A stretch of 43,056 bases of DNA, taken from NCBI GenBank assembly GCA_045657465.1, contig JAZOTD010000006.1:1-43056 (forward strand), given 5' to 3'. Shown here in pieces: positions 31,699 to 38,351 of this stretch (the first letter of the stretch is position 1; every line of letters begins with the position of its first letter). The notes under the pieces were generated by a model, which saw only the letters and a list, made by a program, of their open reading frames with translations, was not told where the DNA came from and did not search any database. Both the position numbers and the translations under genes were made by a program. The stretch comes from RGIG1681 sp045657465. Its GTDB lineage: Bacteria; Bacillota; Clostridia; Christensenellales; UBA1242.

Positions 31699-33324
31699 TT
31701 ATTCAACTGTCACAAATGAACCGAAGCCTCTAACATTTTTAGCACTTAATGCCATATCAAGTGAAGCAACAACTTTAATGCTTGCCTTTCCACCAACAAC
31801 TTCATAGTTTGCACCAAGATTAGCTGTCATGAAAATTTCAACTGGAATAACATTTGCACTGTCATTCTTCTTCAAAGAAGCTTTTCCTGTAAGTCTAATA
31901 TTGAAGTCAACTTCAACACCATCAATGAGTTCTGTTTTAACTGCAGCAAGGTCAATCTTTGCATTTTCAACATATTTAGCAAAACCAAATGCTTTTAATA
32001 CATAAGCGTTTGAATCAGCAATAACATCTTTAAATTCAAAGTATTTAGCTGTTTGATCAGCAAGTTCATCACTGATTGAAGCTTCAACAACAACACCTGC
32101 CATAGTAGCATCAATGTTTACATCTGAAACAACTTCAACATTTGCAATCTTAGAAATTTCAGCATCTTCTTTTGCAACAAGTTTAACCACAACACCTGCA
32201 ACAGAAGCATATTTAGAACTATCAATTTGAGTAACAGCATCAGTGTCAAGTCTGTTTTCATCTAAACCAGCAACAGCAAGTTTAACATCAGCAGTGTCAA
32301 TTTCGATAGCTCTAGCATATCCAACAACACCTGCAATTGATAAAGCTTGTTTAGCATAAGTTTGAACATCTGCATCAACTTTAACGTTTGTCATTTTTGT
32401 ATCGAATGCAGCACCAACCACACCACCAACATAATATGTAACGCCTTCATCAGCAGAAATTTGAACATCAACAGTTGTGTCAACAATTTCACAATCAACA
32501 GTTAAACCAGCGATGCCACCAAGTGCACATTCACCTTCAACTCTGTTGTCACTATAAACACCATATGCAAGACCATCAACAACAGCTTCAACATCAGCAG
32601 AAATTTTTGATTCATAAGCAACACCAGCAATTGAACCAATTGAAAGTGCTCTAAGTGTAGAATCACCAAAACCTGCGCTCCAGATGTATTCATACAATCC
32701 GTCTTCACATACAACTTCAAGACCAACAAACTTAACGTCTTTGATTTCAGCGTTATAAAGTTCACCAAACACACCAACATTTGCAATCATTTGTTCGTTT
32801 TTAGTATAAACATAATCTGAAACAAGATTGTCTGTTGTTACGTTGATTGAAATATTTTTAAGTGCGAAACTTTTACCGTCAATATGACCATTGAATGCAA
32901 TGCCTTGATTGAAGAGTGTTTTAAACTCTGTTCCAGCAAAGTCAATATCTGCACCAAGTTCATAATATAATCCAGCGTTAAGTTCTGGATATAAAAGTGA
33001 ACCATCTTGAGCAGTTGCATTATAATCAATGTATTTGCCATTTTCATCAAGATATTTGCCAACAACAAATGTTTCGAATGTTTCAGCATCATACACAACA
33101 TAAGGTTTTTCAGCTGAACCATCTCTGTCTTCGTTCACTGTAACATCTGGCTTTGTTTGTGAGTTGTCACCAGTGTTTCCTGTGTCAGAAACGTTTGTAG
33201 AAGGTGTGCCCTTTCCAGCATCTGAATCTTTCTTTGGCAATACGCTCAAAACAGTAACAGTTACAAGCGCAATTGTTAAAATTAAGCTACAAATTAAAGA
33301 TAAAAATAAATTCTTTCTTTTCAT
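31699..33324 (-). CDS. Exported surface protein with GLUG/beta-helix-like repeats
   Basis: 541 residues from ATG 33324, with AGGGAG 9 bases upstream; the ATG at 33333 overlaps that site. A signal anchor (about 5-28) is followed by a low-complexity Ser/Thr/Gly/Asn linker and NEDRDGSAEKPYVVYDAETF, then repeated strands ending in GSIAG, GGIAG, GGVVG, AGVVG and AGVVV (about residues 200-390), typical of a parallel beta-helix with GLUG-like turns. A putative cell-surface or adhesin-like protein. No sortase LPxTG motif or second membrane segment is visible, so it is probably held by the N-terminal helix. Two promoters and a structured RNA lie upstream. Confidence 0.78.
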   Translation of the reverse strand: MKRKNLFLSLICSLILTIALVTVTVLSVLPKKDSDAGKGTPSTNVSDTGNTGDNSQTKPDVTVNEDRDGSAEKPYVVYDAETFETFVVGKYLDENGKYIDYNATAQDGSLLYPELNAGLYYELGADIDFAGTEFKTLFNQGIAFNGHIDGKSFALKNISINVTTDNLVSDYVYTKNEQMIANVGVFGELYNAEIKDVKFVGLEVVCEDGLYEYIWSAGFGDSTLRALSIGSIAGVAYESKISADVEAVVDGLAYGVYSDNRVEGECALGGIAGLTVDCEIVDTTVDVQISADEGVTYYVGGVVGAAFDTKMTNVKVDADVQTYAKQALSIAGVVGYARAIEIDTADVKLAVAGLDENRLDTDAVTQIDSSKYASVAGVVVKLVAKEDAEISKIANVEVVSDVNIDATMAGVVVEASISDELADQTAKYFEFKDVIADSNAYVLKAFGFAKYVENAKIDLAAVKTELIDGVEVDFNIRLTGKASLKKNDSANVIPVEIFMTANLGANYEVVGGKASIKVVASLDMALSAKNVRGFGSFVTVE

Positions 33325-33354
33325 TTTTACCATCTCCCTTTTTTGATTTGCATT

Positions 33355-33383
33355 ATTATACTATAAATATATAAAAAAGTCAA
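33355..33383 (-). promoter_or_regulatory. Proximal promoter of the surface protein gene
   Basis: Minus strand TTGACT (33378-33383), 17-base spacer, TATAAT (33355-33360). Confidence 0.85.
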
Positions 33384-33394
33384 TACTTATAGTA
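33359..33394. promoter_or_regulatory. Inverted repeat spanning the proximal promoter
   Basis: TACTATAA (33359-33366) and TTATAGTA (33387-33394), perfect 8-base arms, 20-base gap. One arm touches the -10 and the other lies just outside the -35: operator-like geometry. Confidence 0.45.
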
Positions 33395-33410
33395 TACATT
33401 TTTTGTTTCA

Positions 33411-33474
33411 AAATGCTAAATTGCGAAATTTTCAGCATTTAGAGTTATAAAAAGGTTTGCTTTTAATAACTCTC
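33411..33474 (-). ncRNA. Structured RNA or leader made of two hairpins
   Basis: In the 277-base gap between the lipoprotein and surface protein genes. On the minus strand the predicted transcript starts at about 33474. Hairpin 1: 8-bp AGAGTTAT/ATAACTCT plus 5-bp inner AAAAG/CTTTT separated by one T-T mismatch (33441-33473). Hairpin 2 follows directly: 7-bp AAATGCT/AGCATTT and 5-bp inner stem around a 4-base loop (33411-33440). No matching family recognised; no clear T-tract follows, so it may be an sRNA or the 5' part of a longer leader. Confidence 0.5.
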
Positions 33475-33480
33475 ATTTAT

Positions 33481-33509
33481 ATTATATCATAACCAAATAA
33501 TAAAATCAA
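33481..33509 (-). promoter_or_regulatory. Distal promoter driving the structured RNA
   Basis: Minus strand TTGATT (33504-33509), 17-base spacer, TATAAT (33481-33486). Confidence 0.8.
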
Positions 33510-33573
33510 TACCCCCTGGAAAAATATATATGATTTTGACACATTTTTTATGATAAATTAAACATTTTTGCAT

Positions 33574-33600
33574 AAAAAAACCAGCCCCGTTTGGGCTAGC
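33574..33600 (-). terminator. Lipoprotein gene terminator
   Basis: Minus strand CTAGCCC with GGGCTGG around AAACG (one G-U pair), followed by seven T. Confidence 0.75.
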
Positions 33601-33601
33601 T

Positions 33602-34669
33602 TTAAACTTTTATTTCAACATCAAACGAAACAGCAAATGGCGTTCCATTTTCACCGATAAGATTCGTCCACAATTTCATTGTAAAAGTAAAATCTCCTGG
33701 CATGTCTGAAATAATGATTTGATCGGATGTTTTACTAACTTCCACATATCTTGTTTCGCTAACTCTGCAAATAGTTGAAATGTTTACCCCATCAATCTTT
33801 CTGCCATCAGCGTTAAACACAAACAATTGATAATCAAGCACGTAACTTCCGTCAGCTTCAGGGTCTATTGTAGATAAATCAATAGTTACTTGGTCTCCAA
33901 TATTTATAAATCTATAAGAACCATCCAAAATAACTGAAGCTTTTGATGCATTAAGCACAACATTAACCTTCACAGTCACTTTGTGAACAACTTGTTTTGC
34001 TGAATTTAAAAGCGAAACAGTAACCGTTGTAGAAGCTGGTTTTGTGGCAACTACATTAAATTTTAACCTATTTTTTATTGGAACATCAACAATAGTTCTG
34101 TCAGCACTTTCAACTTTGAAATCATAGTCATATTCAAGCAATGGCTGAACATATGTTCCAGCAGCATTAGAAAACCTGCCAAATGGACTAATTGTATAAG
34201 AACCTTGCGCATTAACAGAAACTTCTAAGTTCTTAGTTTCAGTTTGTCCGTCAACATCATATAAAAACATGCTTTCTGGATATTTTTTTAAACGAACAAT
34301 ACATGTGTCACTATACCCATTAATAGTGATGTCAACTCTAATTTGTTCAAATTTATTAGACGAAACATTTATAACACCATCTTTAAGCGTGAATCTCGAC
34401 AAGTTATTTTCAGGACATTCTTTAATTTTGTATGTAACAGCATATCCAGAACCGGTTGACGGATTCATTTTATAATCAAGCTTTGTGTCAACATTTGTAT
34501 CAACTTCAAATACTGCCTGCCCTGTCGCATCGTCATATACTGGCGAAACAAAATAGACCCCCAAAACCTCATTTGACGGAGTTGCTCCACAACCCGTCAA
34601 AAATAGAGCAAGTGGCATGGTTATAACAAACAACATTGAAACGAGTATTGTCTTTAAACTTTTTTTCAC
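33602..34669 (-). CDS. Lipoprotein with Ig-like domains, unknown function
   Basis: 355 residues. The start is GTG 34669, fixed by AGGAG 7 bases upstream. Signal peptide with lipobox LFLTGC (Cys27) after MKKSLKTILVSMLF. The mature part is beta-rich and consistent with two or three Ig-like modules (repeated Val/Thr strands); no enzyme motif seen. The gene begins 13 bases after the pyruvate kinase stop, so it is read from the pyk promoter. No specific relationship to glycolysis is known. Confidence 0.75.
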   Translation of the reverse strand: MKKSLKTILVSMLFVITMPLALFLTGCGATPSNEVLGVYFVSPVYDDATGQAVFEVDTNVDTKLDYKMNPSTGSGYAVTYKIKECPENNLSRFTLKDGVINVSSNKFEQIRVDITINGYSDTCIVRLKKYPESMFLYDVDGQTETKNLEVSVNAQGSYTISPFGRFSNAAGTYVQPLLEYDYDFKVESADRTIVDVPIKNRLKFNVVATKPASTTVTVSLLNSAKQVVHKVTVKVNVVLNASKASVILDGSYRFINIGDQVTIDLSTIDPEADGSYVLDYQLFVFNADGRKIDGVNISTICRVSETRYVEVSKTSDQIIISDMPGDFTFTMKLWTNLIGENGTPFAVSFDVEIKV

Positions 34670-34682
34670 TTGTTTTCTCCTA

Positions 34683-36095
34683 TTATTCTATTTCTGAAAC
34701 CACAAGCATGTTTGAACCTGAAACACAGGTCATAATACCAGCAGTTTGAACAACAATATCACCAGACTCAACACATCTAGCTTGAACTGCACGTTCTTTT
34801 GCAGATTTTAAAAGTTCGTCAGTATCATAATATATTTTATCAAGCAACGGAGTCACACCCCACAACATTCCTAGTTTAAAATAAACATCATAGTTTGGAG
34901 TTAAAGCCACAATGTCACAAGCAGGTCTAAATCTGCTTATGCTTGAAGCTGAAAAACCTGTTGTTGTAGTAACAAGTATTGCTTTTGCATTTAAACTATT
35001 TGCAAGCGAACAAGCCGCATAACCAATTCCACAAGTGATGTTGTCAAGTGGAACAAAGTTTGTGAGCATATGTTGATAATCAATTGTCGCCTCTGCTTCA
35101 TCAGCAATCTTTTGCATTGTTTTAACCGCCAAAACTGGGTATTCCCCCGCACTTGTCTCACCTGAGAGCATAATTGCTGCAGTTCCGTCATAAATTGCGT
35201 TTGCAACGTCAGAAATTTCCGCTCTTGTTGGGCGTGTATTTGAAATCATTGTCTCAAGCATTTGTGTTGCAGTGATTGTGTATTTTCCATACTCGTTACA
35301 CATTCTAATCATGTCTTTTTGTATGTGTGGAAGTCTCTCAAATGGAATTTCAACCCCCATATCACCACGAGCAACCATAACACCATCAGACGCCTTGATA
35401 ATTTCTTCCATGTTATCAACGCCTTTTGCTGATTCAATTTTTGAAATAATAAACGCATTGTCAACATTAAGTGAATGTAAATATTCTCTAACATCAGCAA
35501 CATCGCGACCATGGTTTACAAACGAAATTGCATAACAATCAACATTCTCTTCAACACCAAACGCAATATCTGCTTTATCTATATCACTCAAATAAGTCAT
35601 ATTGAGTTCAACACTTGGAATATTAATTGATTTATTGTTTGAAAGTTCACCACCAACCACAACCTTGGTATAAACCATTGTTGCGGTCTTTTTTGCAACT
35701 TCAAGTTCAATAAGCCCATCGTTGAGTAAAATTCTTGTGCCCTTCTTAACAATTTCAGGAAGTTTGTGATATGTGACTGAAACAATGTTTTCATCACCTG
35801 TCACATTTTCTGTTGTGAGTGCAAAGTCTTGACCTTCTGTGAGCATAACTTTGCCTTTCTTAAATTGCTTAATTCTAATTTCAGGACCACGTGTGTCAAG
35901 CATAATTGCAACTGGAAGTCCCAATTCAAATCTGGCTTGTTTAACAAGATTCATAAGTTTTCTATGAGTCTCATGTGTGCCATGGCTCATGTTAAATCTT
36001 GCAACATCCATACCGGCAAGCATCATTTCTTTTAATGTTTCTAAATTCGAACAAGCAGGTCCAATTGTGCAGACAATTTTGGTTTTACTTTTCAT
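34683..36095 (-). CDS. pyk: Pyruvate kinase
   Basis: 470-residue glycolytic enzyme (PEP + ADP to pyruvate). N-terminal KTKIVCTIGPACSN, substrate block DVARFNMSHGTHETH, DTRGPEIRI, the active-site stretch ISKIESAKGVDNMEEIIKASDGVMVARGDMG and TATQMLETM are all present. It ends soon after residue 470, without the phosphohistidine extra domain that some Bacillus kinases have. ATG 36095 has GGAGAG 7 bases upstream; the frame extends 13 codons further without support. First of a two-gene unit with the lipoprotein. Confidence 0.97.
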   Translation of the reverse strand: MKSKTKIVCTIGPACSNLETLKEMMLAGMDVARFNMSHGTHETHRKLMNLVKQARFELGLPVAIMLDTRGPEIRIKQFKKGKVMLTEGQDFALTTENVTGDENIVSVTYHKLPEIVKKGTRILLNDGLIELEVAKKTATMVYTKVVVGGELSNNKSINIPSVELNMTYLSDIDKADIAFGVEENVDCYAISFVNHGRDVADVREYLHSLNVDNAFIISKIESAKGVDNMEEIIKASDGVMVARGDMGVEIPFERLPHIQKDMIRMCNEYGKYTITATQMLETMISNTRPTRAEISDVANAIYDGTAAIMLSGETSAGEYPVLAVKTMQKIADEAEATIDYQHMLTNFVPLDNITCGIGYAACSLANSLNAKAILVTTTTGFSASSISRFRPACDIVALTPNYDVYFKLGMLWGVTPLLDKIYYDTDELLKSAKERAVQARCVESGDIVVQTAGIMTCVSGSNMLVVSEIE

Positions 36096-36138
36096 AAATT
36101 TTCTCTCCAAATAATAATATAAACACCTATACATAATT

Positions 36139-36167
36139 ATTATATTAATAAATTAAAGAAAAATCAA
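36139..36167 (-). promoter_or_regulatory. pyk promoter
   Basis: Minus strand TTGATT (36162-36167), 17-base spacer, TATAAT (36139-36144). Confidence 0.82.
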
Positions 36168-36197
36168 ATAAAAATAAAAGGTAAATTACCTTTTATT
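36168..36197 (-). terminator. M23 peptidase gene terminator
   Basis: A/T-rich 12-base arms AATAAAAGGTAA (minus-strand 36197-36186) with TTACCTTTTATT, overlapping the stop codon and followed by TTTTATTTG. It abuts the pyk -35 box. Confidence 0.6.
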
Positions 36198-36858
36198 TGT
36201 TAAACGAAAAATATTCAGTTGGGTTGATTAATTTTCCATCTTTCACAAGTTCTAAATGCAAGTGAACACCATCAGCCTTTTCAGCCAAAAGCCCTGAAAT
36301 CACACCTATAACATCACCCTTCTTGACTGTGTCACCCTCTTTAACCGACACATTTGATGCCAGCCCCTTATAAACCACAATCAAGTCATCTGCCACTTTT
36401 AAATGCACAACAGTTCCATTCATCATCGAGCTTTCAATCTTAACCACCTTGCCATCAAACACAGCTTTTGCTTGTTGACCGTTCTTGCATGCAAAGTCTA
36501 AACCTTGATGTGTGCACCACAACTTAGTAGTCGCATCATAGAGCAGCGTTGAATCAGTATAAACCTTGCTAATTGCCGCTTTTTCAAATGGCAAATCAAA
36601 TATAATGGTTGTGGTCGTTGCGGTGTTTTGACTTTCATTTTTTGATTCATCACTTTCAAGCTTATCACCTGCATTTGACCCACCACTAACATTGGTTGTT
36701 GGAATGTTTGTGTCAACCACAACATCATCATTTTCTTTAATTGAAGAGTATGCAGATATAGTAACAATTCCAAGCACCAAAACCGTGCACACACTCACCG
36801 TAATTGGATAAATATTTCGTTTTAAAAAATTTTTTGCTTTTAGTAAAAAAGTTCTCAT
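36193..36858 (-). CDS. M23 (LytM) peptidase, SpoIIQ-like
   Basis: 221 residues from ATG 36858 (AAGGGGG 5 bases upstream). Cytoplasmic N-terminus, one membrane helix (about 16-37), Ser/Asn/Thr-rich linker, then a LytM domain. The zinc ligands are intact: HQGLDFA (His and Asp) and the HxH in VHLHLE. Layout (single helix plus LytM without an SH3 domain) resembles SpoIIQ, the forespore-anchored partner of SpoIIIAH; clostridial SpoIIQ keeps zinc ligands like these. It could equally be a vegetative wall hydrolase. A 20-base box upstream is shared with the DUF378 gene. Confidence 0.82.
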   Translation of the reverse strand: MRTFLLKAKNFLKRNIYPITVSVCTVLVLGIVTISAYSSIKENDDVVVDTNIPTTNVSGGSNAGDKLESDESKNESQNTATTTTIIFDLPFEKAAISKVYTDSTLLYDATTKLWCTHQGLDFACKNGQQAKAVFDGKVVKIESSMMNGTVVHLKVADDLIVVYKGLASNVSVKEGDTVKKGDVIGVISGLLAEKADGVHLHLELVKDGKLINPTEYFSFNK

Positions 36859-36896
36859 AAATCCCCCTTTCGTTACTAAAATCATTGCCACTAATA

Positions 36897-36916
36897 AAAA
36901 TTTTATACATAAAAAA
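36897..36916 (-). promoter_or_regulatory. 20-base box shared with 23524-23543
   Basis: Identical to the stretch upstream of the DUF378 gene and at the same 38-base distance from the start codon. See the finding on this pair. Confidence 0.4.
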
Positions 36917-36921
36917 CCACA

Positions 36922-36945
36922 TAAAAAAAGAACCCTTTAGGGTTC
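36922..36945 (-). terminator. Terminator of the LPG-synthase-like gene
   Basis: Minus strand GAACCC (36940-36945) with GGGTTC (36930-36935), 4-base loop, seven T. Confidence 0.8.
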
Positions 36946-36959
36946 CTGATTTAATATTC

Positions 36960-38273
36960 TTAATTTTTAAATTTTCTAGCATTACACATATTTTTAACAA
37001 TTCTAATAAACTCATGACCAAAACCATGAATTAAAATAGAATAATATGTTAAAAATCTCCATGCCAAAAGTGCAAATACAATGGCATTGTTAAGATCCAT
37101 AAACAAGAAGATGAACGAAATTTCCATCATACCAGTTCCACCAGGAAGTGGAATAAAACTACTAGCCATTGCACAAATATAATATTTCACAATGCAGAAG
37201 AATAAAAACGCCATTGAATAGTCTGCTGACCCAGAGAATGCCATAACCACAAAATAAAGCATCGACGCATATGTCAAACACTCCAAAGTTGCATATAAAA
37301 CCATCTTAAAACACAATTTTTTATTCTTTTTAAGGTATTGCATTGAAGTTTTATATTCAGCCACTTGGTTTAATGTTTTCTTTAATGTCTCACGATAATT
37401 TTTAACCAAATGAAGTTTATAACCAACTCTAATCACCCAGCTAATAAGTGAACGTGTAACAATATTTCCGCTAGACAGCAAAAGCATAAACATAACAACC
37501 AAGGTTGTGATAACAAGCCCAATAACACCCAAAATTTCAAACAATGTAAGTAAAAATCCATTAAGGCCTGACATTTGAGGAAGGTTTGGCAATCCAAAAA
37601 TAAAGAACACCAAAACAAGCACCATATTCACAATGCTGTTAATCATAAGCTTCAAAACAGGAATACTTGTTGAAACACCTGCTGAAATTCCGTTTTGGGC
37701 AAGCCTAACAATTTGCATAGGTTGGCCCCCAAATGCAAATGGGGTCACGTTGTCATAATACTTGCCCACAACACCAACATCATATGCAAGCTTCCAACGA
37801 CTCTTTCCAGTAAGATCTTTAATTAGTGCATGATACATAAGTGTTTGTGAAAACATATAAACACAATAAATAATCACACCACCAACAAGCCACCAAAGTT
37901 TTGAACCTTGCGCGGCTAATATGTCTTTAAACTCAACATCGCCAATATTGTTAATCAACCCTTTGACAATGAACACCATGAAAAAAATGTTAACCAAAAG
38001 CAAGATTAAGCTCATGATAGTGCTTTTACGCTTCTTTTTAGGACTGTCATATTCAAAAGCTTCTTTGATTCTTGTTTCAACAATCTCTTTTGATAGCCCC
38101 ATGTCAACTTCGTGATCAAATGTCATTTGTTCCCCAGTTTCAGTTTCAAAAACCTTTTCACTCACAACATTTTCATCAAAATTAACTTCATCAACATTAT
38201 TTTCTTCGCGCGAAAAATTAGAAGGTTCAACGCCTTCAATAACCATTTGCTCTTCTAATTTTTTCTTTCTCAT
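36960..38273 (-). CDS. Lysylphosphatidylglycerol synthase TM-region (UPF0104) flippase-like protein
   Basis: 437 residues. An acidic cytoplasmic N-terminal extension of about 85 residues (ends KKKRKSTI) precedes eight or so helices. The core motif LAYDVGVVGKYYDNVTPFAFGGQPMQIVRLAQNGIS and the later FIPLPGGTGMMEISF identify the PF03706 family, the membrane part of MprF-like proteins, here without the aminoacyl-transferase domain. Such stand-alone forms are thought to flip or modify lipids. ATG 38273 has no Shine-Dalgarno site; a promoter ends six bases before it (predicted leaderless). Confidence 0.85.
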   Translation of the reverse strand: MRKKKLEEQMVIEGVEPSNFSREENNVDEVNFDENVVSEKVFETETGEQMTFDHEVDMGLSKEIVETRIKEAFEYDSPKKKRKSTIMSLILLLVNIFFMVFIVKGLINNIGDVEFKDILAAQGSKLWWLVGGVIIYCVYMFSQTLMYHALIKDLTGKSRWKLAYDVGVVGKYYDNVTPFAFGGQPMQIVRLAQNGISAGVSTSIPVLKLMINSIVNMVLVLVFFIFGLPNLPQMSGLNGFLLTLFEILGVIGLVITTLVVMFMLLLSSGNIVTRSLISWVIRVGYKLHLVKNYRETLKKTLNQVAEYKTSMQYLKKNKKLCFKMVLYATLECLTYASMLYFVVMAFSGSADYSMAFLFFCIVKYYICAMASSFIPLPGGTGMMEISFIFLFMDLNNAIVFALLAWRFLTYYSILIHGFGHEFIRIVKNMCNARKFKN

Positions 38274-38279
38274 AACGCT

Positions 38280-38308
38280 ATTATAAACTCAAAAACAATA
38301 TTTGACAA
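38280..38308 (-). promoter_or_regulatory. Promoter of the LPG-synthase-like gene, predicted leaderless
   Basis: Minus strand TTGTCA (38303-38308), 17-base spacer, TATAAT (38280-38285), then AGCGTT and ATG 38273. Confidence 0.72.
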
Positions 38309-38309
38309 G

Positions 38310-38341
38310 AAAAAAAAGAAAAAACTAAAAATTAGCTTTTT
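38310..38341 (-). terminator. Probable terminator of the foldase gene
   Basis: A/T-rich hairpin with CTAA/TTAG core (38325-38335) and flanking A/T arms, followed by a T-rich run on the minus strand. Confidence 0.5.
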
Positions 38342-38351
38342 CTTTTAAATT

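Noticed and set aside
33434..33476. 14-codon ORF beginning ATGAGAGTT in the structured RNA
   Set aside because: The predicted transcription start lies within its ATG and there is no ribosome site; the palindromic structure explains the sequence better.
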